A stretch of DNA of 37,453 nt, taken from Thermoproteota archaeon (lineage in GTDB: Archaea; Thermoproteota; Methanomethylicia; Methanomethylicales; B66-G16). Position 1 is the first letter of the stretch, and every line of letters starts with the position of its first letter. The stretch is from contig QMQV01000004.1 in NCBI GenBank assembly GCA_003649085.1, positions 1 to 37,453 on the forward strand, in the 5' to 3' direction. Below, piece by piece: positions 22,857 to 31,398 of the stretch. A program made the translations under genes and the position numbers. The notes beneath the pieces are model-generated. The model ran no database searches. It was not told the DNA's origin and saw only the letters and a program-made list of their open reading frames with translations.

Positions 22857-23807
22857 ATGAGTATCACGTGTTCACACTGCAAGGCTAGACCAGCTTTCTT
22901 CTTAAGAAGGTATTCTGGAGAAGCTTTATGTAAGAATTGTTTTATCGTTAATTTCGAAAAACGAGTTTATAGAACTATTAAGAAGCATGAGCTGATAACG
23001 TGGGGAGATAAAGTCTTAGCTGCAGTTTCTGGTGGAAAAGATAGTCTTGTATTACTTCACCTATTAGCAAAGCTAAGAAAGAAGCTGAAATTTGAGCTTA
23101 TAGCAATTACCGTTGATGAAGGAGTGAGAGGGTACAGAAGTAGAGGTATAGAGCTTGCACAAAATGAAGCTAGAAAACTGGGAATTGAACACTTTGTAGT
23201 AAGCTTTAAAGATGCATATGGTTTTACGCTAGATGAAATCGTAGAGATCGCTCAAAAACGAGGAATAGAATTACATCCTTGTAGCTTCTGTGGAATCCTT
23301 AGAAGAAGACTAATTAATGAAACAGCATTGAAAGTGGGAGCAAATAAGGTGGCTACTGCACATAACTTAGATGATGAGGCTCAAACAGTAGTCATTAACT
23401 TAATCCGAGGAGATTTGCTTAAAGTCGTGAGATTAGGGGTAAAGCCGCCGATAAGCCATGAAAAATTCGTACCTAGAATAAAGCCACTACGCTATACTCC
23501 TGAAAATGAGATAGCAGTTTATGCAATGTTAAAGAGGATAGAGCTTTACGATGTCGAATGCCCATACATTAGGTTAGCTATGAGGGATGAGATTAGGAAC
23601 TTCTTAAATGAACTAGAAGAAAAACATCCTGGGACAAAGCATAGCATCGTAAGCTCAGCAGATAAACTTGTTCAAGAGCTTAAAGCAACCGTAGTACCTA
23701 AAATTCAAATAAAAACATGTAAGATATGTGGAATGCCTTCAACACGTGAAATTTGTAGAACATGTGAATTATTTAAGCAGCTCGGAATCAGTAAACCAAG
23801 CCCTTGA
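22857..23807 (+). CDS. TtuA/Ncs6-family tRNA 2-thiolation enzyme
   Basis: 316 residues. N-terminal zinc finger cysteines at 5, 8, 25 and 28, the PP-loop SGGKDS at 58-63 for ATP, catalytic/cluster cysteines Cys142 and Cys145 (HPCSFCGILRR) and Cys235 (DVECPYIR), which match the three ligands of the [4Fe-4S] cluster in TtuA, and C-terminal zinc finger cysteines 288, 291, 300 and 303. It adenylates and thiolates uridine in tRNA: position 54 in TtuA of thermophiles, or wobble U34 in Ncs6/Ncs6-like enzymes. Which position is used here is not decided by the sequence. The next transcription unit is SRP RNA. Confidence 0.92.
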   Translation: MSITCSHCKARPAFFLRRYSGEALCKNCFIVNFEKRVYRTIKKHELITWGDKVLAAVSGGKDSLVLLHLLAKLRKKLKFELIAITVDEGVRGYRSRGIELAQNEARKLGIEHFVVSFKDAYGFTLDEIVEIAQKRGIELHPCSFCGILRRRLINETALKVGANKVATAHNLDDEAQTVVINLIRGDLLKVVRLGVKPPISHEKFVPRIKPLRYTPENEIAVYAMLKRIELYDVECPYIRLAMRDEIRNFLNELEEKHPGTKHSIVSSADKLVQELKATVVPKIQIKTCKICGMPSTREICRTCELFKQLGISKPSP

Positions 23808-23818
23808 GCATGAAAACC

Positions 23819-23826
23819 TTATATAA
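23819..23826 (+). promoter_or_regulatory. TATA box of the SRP RNA gene
   Basis: TTATATAA ends 22 bases before the first base of the SRP RNA helix (23849), a canonical archaeal spacing for a strong RNA promoter. Confidence 0.7.
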
Positions 23827-23848
23827 CATGTCGTTAAAGAAAACACTT

Positions 23849-24173
23849 GGGGCGCAGCGGGTAGGGCCGGGGGGCTCGGCCTCCCCTGTAGCCGCAAACG
23901 GTCGTCATGGCGGGGCCAGTAACCCGAGGGGCGATAGCCCAGAGCAACACGAAACCCCCGTAGAGGCAATGAAGCCTCGCCTCGCGGGGACGTTGTAGCA
24001 GGCCTAGCTTCCTCGGAAGAGGAAGCGGGCTTGCTAACCAGGCGAACCGGGTTAGGCCCGGAAGGGAGCGGCCCTAAGCCTGGACAGCGCCGTTCGCGAG
24101 TAAACGGGGCAGATGCTAAGCGGGGGAGGTAGTGTTGCGGAGGGCTATCCACCCGAGGGAGCCGCTGCGCCCC
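23849..24173 (+). ncRNA. ffs: Signal recognition particle (7S) RNA
   Basis: About 325 nt closed by a 12-bp terminal helix: GGGGCGCAGCGG (23849-23860) with CCGCTGCGCCCC (24162-24173). The S-domain helix 8 core is clear around 24041-24078 (ACCAGGCGAACCGGG, AGGCCCGGAAGGGAGC), the SRP54-binding loop. GTAACCCGAGGGGCGAT and AACACGAAACCC lie in the 5' half, as in archaeal SRP RNA. It binds SRP19 and SRP54 to target membrane proteins. Its 3' end is two bases from the next tRNA. Confidence 0.93.
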
Positions 24174-24175
24174 AT

Positions 24176-24261
24176 GCCGGGGTACCCTAGCCTGGTAGGG
24201 GGCAGGCTTGCTAAGCCTGTGCCCGGTTTCGGGCGCGCGGGTTCAAATCCCGCCCCCGGCG
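24176..24261 (+). tRNA. tRNA-Ser(GCT)
   Basis: 86-nt class II cloverleaf: acceptor GCCGGGG/CCCCGGC, anticodon stem CAGGC/GCCTG, loop TTGCTAA (anticodon GCT), long variable arm (GCCCGGTTTCGGGC), T arm GCGGG TTCAAAT CCCGC, discriminator G, encoded CCA. It starts two bases after the SRP RNA, so RNase P cleavage at its 5' end probably also sets the SRP RNA 3' end. Confidence 0.93.
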
Positions 24262-24295
24262 CCACATAACCTTGTTAATGAATTAACGTAAGGTT

Positions 24296-24829
24296 TTGAA
24301 GATGGAGTTTAAATCAGATATAAAGCTTAAAAAGATGTATTTCCTGTATTCTCTTTGGGCAACGATTCCTTTAGCGTGTATCTCAGTGCTTTTAAGCTTC
24401 ATTCACGTTATTGGAATGGTTATTTCGCTGACGATTCTTATTGCGTTGACAATCTTTCTCTCTATCTGGATACCTAAATTTTATGATTCTATAAGGTTTA
24501 GGGTTGAAGAGAATCACGCATATGCTAAATATGGGGTTTGGTGGATTAAGGAGAAAAGGGTACCGTATAGCTTAGTTTCGCAGGTTAGGGTGCGTCAAGG
24601 ACCTATTCAACGAAGGTTAGGTCTCGCCAACGTAGATGTCTTTACTCCAGCGACGGGAGTCTTGCGTCCAGAAGTGACTTTCTTCCAACTTAATAGTATA
24701 AAGGCGCAAAACGTACAAGATGCTATAAGAGTTAAAGTAGGGCTTCTCTCACCATTAGAGAAAAAAGCTGTTGAAGTAGAAATACTTGAAGAGCTTAAAA
24801 AGATAAGAGAAATACTTGAAAGAAGATAG
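24296..24829 (+). CDS. Bacterial-PH-like (DUF304-type) membrane protein
   Basis: 177 residues from TTG at 24296 (an ATG two codons later is equally possible). Two transmembrane helices (about 18-40 and 42-60) precede a bPH2-type domain: RFRVEENHAYAKYGVWW then RVPYSLVSQVRVRQGPIQRRLG, the recurring first-half motif, followed by VDVFTPATG. A charged coil ends the chain (EILEELKKIREILERR). The family is common in archaea and bacteria, but function is unknown. The gene converges with the wtpC gene, 10 bp away. Confidence 0.82.
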   Translation: MKMEFKSDIKLKKMYFLYSLWATIPLACISVLLSFIHVIGMVISLTILIALTIFLSIWIPKFYDSIRFRVEENHAYAKYGVWWIKEKRVPYSLVSQVRVRQGPIQRRLGLANVDVFTPATGVLRPEVTFFQLNSIKAQNVQDAIRVKVGLLSPLEKKAVEVEILEELKKIREILERR

Positions 24830-24839
24830 CTCTTGAAAG

Positions 24840-25910
24840 CTAAAAGACCTTCACATCAGATGCCTTAAACAATAAGTAGACCTCCGTTCCCACACGTATA
24901 TTTAATTCCTCAAGAGCACTTTTGGTTAAGTAGACTGTTAATGGGATTCCTGCATCGACTTTTATCACTATGTGCGGAGCTAGCTCTATAACTTCTTGGA
25001 CGACGCCCTTTAACATATTTCTAGCACTTGTCGTAACTGGATGGCGGGCAACCAAGATACTTTCAGGCCTAATAGCTACACGTACGGCTCCTTGCTTATT
25101 AGTGATAGTAAAGATTTTGATGCCGTCAATATCTATGACGCTTACTCCATCTTTCTCCTCGACTACAACCCCATCAAAGACATTTTTAAAGCCAGTAAAG
25201 TGCGCGATCAACTCGTCTCGAGGATTGAATATTATCTCATTGGGAGAACCAACTTGTGTAAGCCTTCCACGAAACATTACAGCAAGTCTATCTCCAAGTT
25301 CTAAAGCTTCAACGAAATCATGGGTAACATGAATAGCGGTTAGCTTAAGTTTTCGTTTAAGCTCTCTAAGATAGCTCCTTAGCCCTTCACGGGTTTGAGC
25401 GTCTAGAGCGCTTAGAGGCTCATCTAAAAGAAGTACTTTAGGGGAGATAACCAATGCTCTTGCTAAGGCAACCCTTTGTTGCTCACCTCCACTTAAAGTA
25501 GAGATTTTTCGCTTAAGGAGATGTGAGATGCCAAGATCCTCAGCGACGCTTATAACCCGCTTCTTAGCACTATCCTTATCTAAGCCTTGAGCTCGAAGTC
25601 CATAAGCAATGTTATCCATGACCGAAAGATGCGGGAAAAGAGCATAGTTTTGAGGGACGTAGCCTACGCGTCTCTTTTCAGAGGGTAAGAACGTCACATC
25701 TTCTCCTTCGATAATGATCTTGCCTTTATCTGGCGTATGAATGCCTGCTATTAGCTGGAGTAAAAGCGTTTTACCGGCACCTGTTGGTCCCATAATAACG
25801 AAGTACTCATTCTTCTCAACTTTAAGTGATACATCTTCTATCGAGAAATCCTTCCATTTCTTTGAAAGCTGCACAATTTCCAGTACGTTAGTAGCTTTCA
25901 AAGCATTCAC
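24840..25910 (-). CDS. wtpC: Tungstate/molybdate ABC transporter ATP-binding protein
   Basis: 356 residues. Nucleotide-binding domain: Walker A GPTGAGKT (about 41-48), signature LSGGEQQRVALARAL, Walker B VLLLDEPLSALD and the switch His in HVTHDF; C-terminal TOBE region (last 110 residues) that binds oxyanion. It drives uptake with the permease WtpB. The GTG start overlaps the end of wtpB by 4 bp, so translation is coupled. Closeness to WtpA and B, and the archaeal host, favour tungstate over sulfate or polyamines. Confidence 0.9.
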   Translation of the reverse strand: MNALKATNVLEIVQLSKKWKDFSIEDVSLKVEKNEYFVIMGPTGAGKTLLLQLIAGIHTPDKGKIIIEGEDVTFLPSEKRRVGYVPQNYALFPHLSVMDNIAYGLRAQGLDKDSAKKRVISVAEDLGISHLLKRKISTLSGGEQQRVALARALVISPKVLLLDEPLSALDAQTREGLRSYLRELKRKLKLTAIHVTHDFVEALELGDRLAVMFRGRLTQVGSPNEIIFNPRDELIAHFTGFKNVFDGVVVEEKDGVSVIDIDGIKIFTITNKQGAVRVAIRPESILVARHPVTTSARNMLKGVVQEVIELAPHIVIKVDAGIPLTVYLTKSALEELNIRVGTEVYLLFKASDVKVF

Positions 25911-26701
25911 CTCTTTGTAATGAGCCTAAGTAAAACAAAGATCGCTAAACTAATGACAACGAGTAGAACTGTTAATGGCTTAGCAGCGGTCAATCCAAAT
26001 GCTTCAAAGCGCTCAAGAACGAGGACAGCAGCAGACTTAGGATATGGAGCTATTATCAATATAGCGCCCACCTCGCTTATAGATCTCGCCCAGGTCAAGA
26101 TAGCACCTGAAAGTACTGAACGAAAAGCAAGTGGTAAGGATATTGTGAAGAAGACTTTAAGCTGAGAAGCTCCAAGAGTCCTCGCTACATGTTCATAGCT
26201 TTCGTCTACTAGAGAAAAACCAGCGCGAACAGTGCTTACTAAGATTGGAGCACTTACGAAGAGCATAGCAGCTGTAATACCCCAGAAAGAATCTTCTATT
26301 GCTACTCCTAGGTTACTTAGTATGTGACCAATAGGCGTGCGAGAGTGATAGGCGAGTAATATCATAATACCCGCTACGCTGTGGGGGACGACTATGGGAA
26401 ATTCTACTATTGATTCAAGTAAGCTTTTAAGTCTAAATTCCTTTCGGGCAAAGACGTAAGCTAAGGGCACTCCAAAGATTAAAGCAATGCATGTGGCAAG
26501 AGTAGCCGCCGACATGCTCACTATTATAGCGCCCACAACTTCGCTATCTCTAAGAGATTTTACCACGTCTGCTGGCGACGAAGAGATTAATATTACGACC
26601 AATGGTACCAGAAGCGCTAAGATCAGCAACGAACCCATTACCGAGAAGGATAAGAAGAAGGCCGGGAAAGGTCTCCTCAAGACATCACACCCTATAGTCA
26701 C
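25907..26701 (-). CDS. wtpB: Tungstate/molybdate ABC transporter permease
   Basis: 264 residues with about six membrane segments and the BPD_transp_1 EAA-type loop: EHVARTLGASQLKVFFTIS (cited in part, about 165-185), which docks on WtpC. The start may be the GTG at 26701 or the TTG at 26680; both are weakly supported. The gene begins 6 bp after the wtpA stop. ModB/CysT-like permeases share this fold, so the substrate is judged from the operon. Confidence 0.88.
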   Translation of the reverse strand: MTIGCDVLRRPFPAFFLSFSVMGSLLILALLVPLVVILISSSPADVVKSLRDSEVVGAIIVSMSAATLATCIALIFGVPLAYVFARKEFRLKSLLESIVEFPIVVPHSVAGIMILLAYHSRTPIGHILSNLGVAIEDSFWGITAAMLFVSAPILVSTVRAGFSLVDESYEHVARTLGASQLKVFFTISLPLAFRSVLSGAILTWARSISEVGAILIIAPYPKSAAVLVLERFEAFGLTAAKPLTVLLVVISLAIFVLLRLITKR

Positions 26702-26707
26702 CTACAG

Positions 26708-27733
26708 TTACTTTAGTAGCTGGTTTAGCTCTTCTGGTGCTTCACCAATTAATATGTAAGGCTCCAGAAAATCTTGCCCATGTTGTTCAAAAATGCTTTT
26801 TCCAGTAGAGCTTAAGAGAAACTTGATGAAGCTTATTGCTGCCTTACGGTTAGGTGCGTTGTCTAGGATCGTCACACCGTAGACTATTGGAGCACCTGAA
26901 AGCACGCTCTCTTTCCCACTTCCTGCAAAAATATGTACGTGAACCTTACTGTAGAGATCAGCAAGATCAGGTGAAGCTAAGTTTATCTCCTTGGGAAAGC
27001 TAACGAAATTCAGACCATGTTGTATAGCAACGCTCTTATACTCAAATGCGTAATCCAGCGTTCCTGCTTCTAATAAAGCTATTAAGTCGACAGATTTGTG
27101 CCGTATGACAAGTTTATCAGATGTGGGGGTAAGGTCAGGAGGCACATATATATGAAACTCTTCAGAGGTCTTCTCAACCCAGATATTGGAATTGTTAACT
27201 ATTAACTGATCAAGTAGTGATATGCCATAGTGAAGCCCCGCTAATGCTATGGACATTAATGCTCTATACCCGCATGGATCGTCGTTAGGGCTCGAAAAGC
27301 CGAACTTCACGTCTTCATGGAGTAATATCTGATACCAGTTGCTTTCATTAATTTCGTTAGCATACCTGCTTGATGGCGTATACGCTAATACTAGTTCATT
27401 TGTGGCAAAGCATATGCAAAAGTTCGTATAGTTAGGCATTAAAAACTTTGGTATTAATCTATAGTCAGCTAATGCAAGTATGTCGGCTTCTCTGCTAAGA
27501 TCAGTCACCTTTCTCACAGCCATAACGCTCCCCGATGGCTCAATAACCACCTTTACTTTAGGGTAAGTAGCTTCAAATTCATGAGCTGTCGCATTAAGAG
27601 GTAAAGCAAGTGAACCTGCACAAAAGATCTTCAACTCACTACTTGGCTGACTTGAAGCAGTTAAGTAAAGATAAGCTGCGAAAATTATGTAAGCCATCAT
27701 AATTGTGAAAATTGTCAAAGAAGCTCGCTTCAT
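26708..27733 (-). CDS. wtpA: Tungstate/molybdate-binding lipid-anchored or membrane-anchored protein
   Basis: The ATG at 27733 follows GGGAGAT by 5 nt, so I use it and not the GTG at 27754. The protein is 341 residues: an N-terminal hydrophobic segment (about 5-25) without a clear lipobox, then a ModA/WtpA-type periplasmic-binding fold. Recognised: LKIFCAGSLALPLNATAHEFE (in part), IEPSGSVMAVRKVTDL (oxyanion-binding Ser), FGFSSPNDDPCGYRALM and the late TLDYAFEYKS. WtpA proteins bind tungstate very tightly. The gene set runs wtpA-wtpB-wtpC, one operon. Confidence 0.9.
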   Translation of the reverse strand: MKRASLTIFTIMMAYIIFAAYLYLTASSQPSSELKIFCAGSLALPLNATAHEFEATYPKVKVVIEPSGSVMAVRKVTDLSREADILALADYRLIPKFLMPNYTNFCICFATNELVLAYTPSSRYANEINESNWYQILLHEDVKFGFSSPNDDPCGYRALMSIALAGLHYGISLLDQLIVNNSNIWVEKTSEEFHIYVPPDLTPTSDKLVIRHKSVDLIALLEAGTLDYAFEYKSVAIQHGLNFVSFPKEINLASPDLADLYSKVHVHIFAGSGKESVLSGAPIVYGVTILDNAPNRKAAISFIKFLLSSTGKSIFEQHGQDFLEPYILIGEAPEELNQLLK

Positions 27734-27785
27734 GTACAATCTCCCTTCTGCCACTACATATGGTTGTGCAGATCGGCTATGCTGA

Positions 27786-27824
27786 ACCTCTTAAAGTTTT
27801 GTATAATATAACATCACCTCTTAA
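27786..27824 (-). promoter_or_regulatory. Promoter of wtpABC with flanking direct repeats
   Basis: On the minus strand, TTAAGAGGT occurs twice (27824-27816 and 27794-27786), 30 bp apart in the same orientation, flanking a TATA-like GTTATATTATAC (27812-27801). The first repeat overlaps the BRE position, the second falls between TATA and the expected start. The arrangement suits a repressor site, possibly for a tungstate- or molybdate-sensing regulator; nothing proves that. Confidence 0.4.
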
Positions 27825-27856
27825 CGAAGAGAATGCGAGTTTACAAGTAGAAGTGG

Positions 27857-27965
27857 TGGGCCGGCCCGGACTTGAACCGGGGACCTCCGCCGTGTAAGGG
27901 CGGCATCCTGACCAGGCTAGACCACCGTTGCGGAGTGTTGTGCTTGCCCGCGGCTATTCCGGCCC
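27857..27965 (-). tRNA. tRNA-Val(TAC) with a non-canonical intron in the acceptor region
   Basis: Minus-strand gene of 109 nt. After removal of 34 nt the cloverleaf is complete at 75 nt: acceptor GGGCCGG/CCGGCCC, D arm GTCT/GGAT, anticodon stem CCGCC/GGCGG with loop CTTACAC, T arm CCCGG TTCAAGT CCGGG, discriminator A, encoded CCA. The insert lies between positions 4/5 and 7/8 (four equivalent joints, because the flanking CGG is repeated). A GCGG/CCGC stem followed by an AAC bulge and GCC/GGT pairs resembles part of a bulge-helix-bulge. No intron is found in the anticodon loop. Confidence 0.85.
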
Positions 27966-28014
27966 AGTTTTTGAAAAGAGCTTGTGTAATATTTGAATAT
28001 TTAGTTTCATGGAG

Positions 28015-28521
28015 TTAGCTTTGCGCAAGATCCTGCTCTATTTCGCTGATCTTCCTCTCTAAGACACGTATTATCTTGCTATTGTCTTGATGTTGTAATG
28101 GCCCCCCGCATTTGGGACATGTAAAATTCAATTCTGTGGCTTCTTCAAACGTTATTCTAAGTGGACAACCTCTCGAGCACGTGAAAAACATGTGCTCCTT
28201 TTCATAATTCAATCGTTCTTTAAGTTTGCTTAGAACAGCTCTTTTCTTCATTTTAATGAGAATTGCTAGGCTAGTTCTGTTAAGTCTCCAATAATACTTA
28301 AACCACCCAGCTTCCTTATCACGCACTCTTCTATATGAAACTATGTTGTGTTCAAAAAGTCTATAGAGAACTTTGCGCACGTTATGTAGCTTTATGCCAG
28401 TCTTATCAACTAATTGCTCATCCAGCGCTTCCTCAAGAGAGGCAAGAGCTTCCACTACCGCTACTGCCTCGTCTCCTGCTATCTCCTGTATAACTGCGCG
28501 CATTTCCTCGCTCAAGGTCAT
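28015..28521 (-). CDS. tfe: Transcription factor E alpha subunit (TFE)
   Basis: 168 residues. N-terminal winged helix (about 1-95), then a zinc ribbon with Cys115, Cys119, Cys135 and Cys138 (FTCSRGCPLRITFEEATE, FTCPKCGGPL), and a terminal acidic/charged helix. TFE helps open promoter DNA with TBP, TFB and RNA polymerase. The first zinc pair is CX3C, which I believe occurs in other archaeal TFEs. It follows trm56 by 39 bp on the same strand. Confidence 0.95.
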   Translation of the reverse strand: MTLSEEMRAVIQEIAGDEAVAVVEALASLEEALDEQLVDKTGIKLHNVRKVLYRLFEHNIVSYRRVRDKEAGWFKYYWRLNRTSLAILIKMKKRAVLSKLKERLNYEKEHMFFTCSRGCPLRITFEEATELNFTCPKCGGPLQHQDNSKIIRVLERKISEIEQDLAQS

Positions 28522-28560
28522 TAATTCGCCCTCTATTTTTCACGCTCTTATATAATCTGG

Positions 28561-29094
28561 TTATTGTCTTATATACTTGACCTTTTTACCACGCTCAGAC
28601 GGCACTATTACGAGCTTAGCGCCATCGAACTTTATTCTCGACCATAATCCATTTAAAAGCCTATCGAGAATTATAGCTAAAGCGGCTACTTCTGAATGTG
28701 GCTGATTGCCTATAGCTACATTATAATCAGCAATTTCATAAACTTCTTTGGGAACTTTCTCCGCACCTACGACTATCATCTTAGGCTTTCTTGAAGACTT
28801 TATCTTCTCAAGAACTTCTGGTAAATTAACGCCATACATAGTTAAATGTATGACTTCGCCTCCTCTATTCTTCCACTCTACGACAGTTTTAATGGGATCA
28901 GAGGTATAACTAACCTTAAAAGTTCCACCCCACTTATCAGTTATCTTCTTCATAGTGTCTTCAATTGTTCGATCTTCATCACCAGATATGATAACTTCGT
29001 TTGCTCCAAAAGCCCTGGCAACCAAGCATACATGTGACGTTACACGCTTATCTCTGAGTGCTCTGTGACCAAGTCTTAAAACGACAATTTCCAA
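28561..29094 (-). CDS. trm56: tRNA (cytidine(56)-2'-O)-methyltransferase
   Basis: 177-residue SPOUT methyltransferase of the archaeal Trm56 group. VVLRLGHRALRDKRVTSHVCLVARAFGA at the start (cited in part) and VGAEKVPKEVYEIADYNVAIGNQPHSEVAALAI (in part) around the trefoil knot are diagnostic. It methylates C56 in the T loop of tRNA. In archaea lacking it a guide RNA does the job. TTG is the start. The gene sits between tfe and mbf1, all on the minus strand. Confidence 0.93.
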   Translation of the reverse strand: MEIVVLRLGHRALRDKRVTSHVCLVARAFGANEVIISGDEDRTIEDTMKKITDKWGGTFKVSYTSDPIKTVVEWKNRGGEVIHLTMYGVNLPEVLEKIKSSRKPKMIVVGAEKVPKEVYEIADYNVAIGNQPHSEVAALAIILDRLLNGLWSRIKFDGAKLVIVPSERGKKVKYIRQ

Positions 29095-29144
29095 TGCGCT
29101 ACAACACCACCTAGGGATGTCAAGTAAACAAAAAGCGGAGAAAC

Positions 29145-29624
29145 TTACTCGTTCTTCTCACGTTTTCTCAATACCACCACATCGCCAAAAGTGAGAGATG
29201 TTTTTTGAAAGTGAGGAAGCGGGTATTCTTCTTGTAGTGGTTTAAGCAGCTTCACTTTAAGAATTTTCTCAATTTTCTTGGCTAAGTCTATTGTTGGTCG
29301 CATTTCCTCAAGCTCTATTCTCCTTATAACAGATTCTTTCTCACCAAGCATTCTCGCAAAAACCTCTCTCGTAATTCCCATAGCTTCCCGCGTGTCCTTA
29401 ATTATCTTGCCATAACCTTCTACGAGATCAACTGACTGAAGTAGATCAGGAGAAGGTTTTACAAGCAGTGGCCGGCGTGTTGAAGGTTTCTTAGCTGACG
29501 GTGCTTGTTGTCTAACAGGAGTACCGTATTTTGCGCATTCTGCACAAACAGTTAAAACTGTCTTCTCAATAACTATTTTCTTAGGCGTGCCTATGATTGG
29601 TTTCCCACAAATCTCGCAGTTCAA
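29145..29624 (-). CDS. mbf1: Multiprotein bridging factor 1 homologue
   Basis: 159 residues. An N-terminal zinc-ribbon with Cys3, Cys6, Cys27 and Cys30 and a basic linker precede a Cro/C1-type HTH (about 70-125: [23 protein letters not shown], in part). Archaeal aMBF1 is conserved and is associated with ribosomes and translation as well as its historical transcription role. It is divergent from the proteasome ATPase gene and shares a short promoter region with it. Confidence 0.93.
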   Translation of the reverse strand: MNCEICGKPIIGTPKKIVIEKTVLTVCAECAKYGTPVRQQAPSAKKPSTRRPLLVKPSPDLLQSVDLVEGYGKIIKDTREAMGITREVFARMLGEKESVIRRIELEEMRPTIDLAKKIEKILKVKLLKPLQEEYPLPHFQKTSLTFGDVVVLRKREKNE

Positions 29625-29656
29625 AGGTTATTCCCTGCCTTAGGAGAGCTCTTAGG

Positions 29657-29664
29657 ATATATAA
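29657..29664 (+). promoter_or_regulatory. TATA box for the PAN gene
   Basis: ATATATAA in the divergent region between mbf1 and pan. Transcription from about 29690 would exclude the upstream in-frame codons and supports the start at 29726. Confidence 0.6.
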
Positions 29665-29725
29665 GGGGGTTAGAGTTTATATTACAGTTTTTATTCACCT
29701 TGTGATGTATAAGGTGCTCAAGGAC

Positions 29726-30916
29726 ATGAGTAGCTTTGATAGTGAAAGCTCAGAGCTTCAAAGCAAGGAGTTTTTAACGCTTCAAATTAAGAAGCTTGAA
29801 CAAAGACTATTAGACCTTGAAGAAGAAAGACGCGAACTATACGCTGAGAGGGAAAGGCTGCTTAGGGAAATCGAGTTTTTACGCGAAGAATTAGAAAAAC
29901 TTTCAACACCACCATTAGTCGAAGCATATGTGATAGATGTCTTACAAGATGGTAGAGTCGTGGTGAAGAGTTCTACAGGTCCTAATTTAGTAGTAACAGT
30001 ATCGGAGAGAGTTGATAAGAAGAAGCTCTTACCTGGCACAAGGGTTGCCTTAAATCAGAGGACATTTTCAGTAATGGAGGTGTTACCTGAAACTTTCGAC
30101 TCCTATATAAGGGCTATGGAGGTAATAGATGCGCCTGAGGTGACTTACAATGATATAGGTGGGTTAAAGCAACAAATTGAAGAGCTAAGAGAGCTTATAG
30201 AACTACCCTTAACAAAGCCTGATCTCTTTAAAAAAGTCGGCATTGAGCCGCCTAAAGGAGTTTTGCTATATGGTCCCCCTGGTTGCGGCAAGACTTTGCT
30301 GGCTAAAGCTGTAGCTCGAGAAAGCAAGGCCACATTCATAAAGGTTGTTGGGTCTGAACTCGTACAGAAGTATATTGGAGAGGGGGCTAGGCTCGTTCGA
30401 GAGCTTTTTGCTTTAGCTAGAAAGAAAGCGCCTAGTATCGTGTTCATTGACGAAATAGACGCTATCGGGGGCAAGAGATATGATTTCTCAACAAGTGGTG
30501 AAAAAGAGGTATATAGAACAATGATGCAGCTTCTAAGCGAGCTTGATGGGTTTAGCTCAAGGGGGGACGTTAAGGTCATTGGCGCAACTAATAGGATAGA
30601 TATGTTAGACCCTGCTCTTTTAAGACCAGGAAGATTTGACCGCTTAATTGAAGTCCCCTTGCCAGATTTTAATGGTAGACTAGACATCTTTAGGATACAT
30701 ATAAAGTCAATGAACTTACATGAGGATGTCGATATAAAAGCTTTAGCTAAGATAACTGAAGGCGCTAGCGGAGCAGATATAAAGGCGATATGCACAGAAG
30801 CGGGGATGTTTGCTATCAGAAATGGGCGTGAATATGTCCAAATGGAGGACTTTATGAAAGCTATTGAGAAGATATTGAAAAAAGATAGGGGTAAGGGGAC
30901 TACAACATATATTTAG
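29726..30916 (+). CDS. pan: Proteasome-activating nucleotidase (PAN)
   Basis: 396 residues from the ATG at 29726, which follows GGTG with suitable spacing; in-frame starts upstream (29597, 29705) would precede or overlap the likely transcript start. A coiled coil (15-60) leads into the OB domain (65-130), then the AAA ATPase: Walker A GPPGCGKT (183-190), pore loop KYIGEG, Walker [10 protein letters not shown] (about 239-247) and sensor/arginine-finger segment [19 protein letters not shown] unfolds substrates for the 20S proteasome. The C-terminus is TYI; the usual HbYX tail has a hydrophobic residue before Tyr, here Thr. Confidence 0.95.
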   Translation: MSSFDSESSELQSKEFLTLQIKKLEQRLLDLEEERRELYAERERLLREIEFLREELEKLSTPPLVEAYVIDVLQDGRVVVKSSTGPNLVVTVSERVDKKKLLPGTRVALNQRTFSVMEVLPETFDSYIRAMEVIDAPEVTYNDIGGLKQQIEELRELIELPLTKPDLFKKVGIEPPKGVLLYGPPGCGKTLLAKAVARESKATFIKVVGSELVQKYIGEGARLVRELFALARKKAPSIVFIDEIDAIGGKRYDFSTSGEKEVYRTMMQLLSELDGFSSRGDVKVIGATNRIDMLDPALLRPGRFDRLIEVPLPDFNGRLDIFRIHIKSMNLHEDVDIKALAKITEGASGADIKAICTEAGMFAIRNGREYVQMEDFMKAIEKILKKDRGKGTTTYI

Positions 30917-30918
30917 CC

Positions 30919-31398
30919 ATGAACATGGAAGAGTATTTCTTAAGACTTAGAGCTATCGCAGATTATCAGTTTGGAAGAGGGGCTGGAGATTGTTTATTTG
31001 AAGATGGGGATAAGGTCATTTTATCTAAGAGGACTAAGAGGATTAAGATGGTATTGAATAGCAACGGGAATATAGTCGTAGCATTTAGACCTAAAGACGG
31101 CTACTTAACTTTAGGGATAGAGGGGGCGAAGAGGCTTCTCACAAAGTTTAAGGATCTTGCGTTAAAGGTTGTCGCAAATGAAGAAGCGGAACCTTTTATT
31201 AAAAAGGGTAGAGATCTCTTTGCTAAGCACGTAATAGAAGCAAGTTCAGAAATTAGACCCGGAGATGAGGTAATTGTAGTAAATCGTTTTGGAGAGCTTT
31301 TAGGGGTCGGTACTGCTATGTTAAATGGAGAGGAGATGTTAAGCTTTAGGAGAGGGGTTGCTGTTAAGATTAGAAAGGGGGTTTCTCAAGGTGTTTAG
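30919..31398 (+). CDS. PUA-domain RNA-binding protein (COG1370-like)
   Basis: 159 residues. The first half contains LRAIADYQFGRGAGDCLF, a motif shared with the region before the PUA domain in archaeosine tRNA-guanine transglycosylase and ArcS; the second half is a PUA domain (IRPGDEVIVVNRFGELLGVG ... RRGVAVKIR; cited in part). It probably binds structured RNA such as tRNA. It starts 2 bp after pan and its end overlaps the start of nac by 8 bp, so all three look like one operon. A precise target is unknown. Confidence 0.85.
   Translation: MNMEEYFLRLRAIADYQFGRGAGDCLFEDGDKVILSKRTKRIKMVLNSNGNIVVAFRPKDGYLTLGIEGAKRLLTKFKDLALKVVANEEAEPFIKKGRDLFAKHVIEASSEIRPGDEVIVVNRFGELLGVGTAMLNGEEMLSFRRGVAVKIRKGVSQGV

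Noticed and set aside
23804..24152. Open frames on both strands over the SRP RNA (23804-23998 and 23769-24152).
   Set aside because: They are frames through a high-GC structural RNA; the SRP helix pairing explains the sequence.
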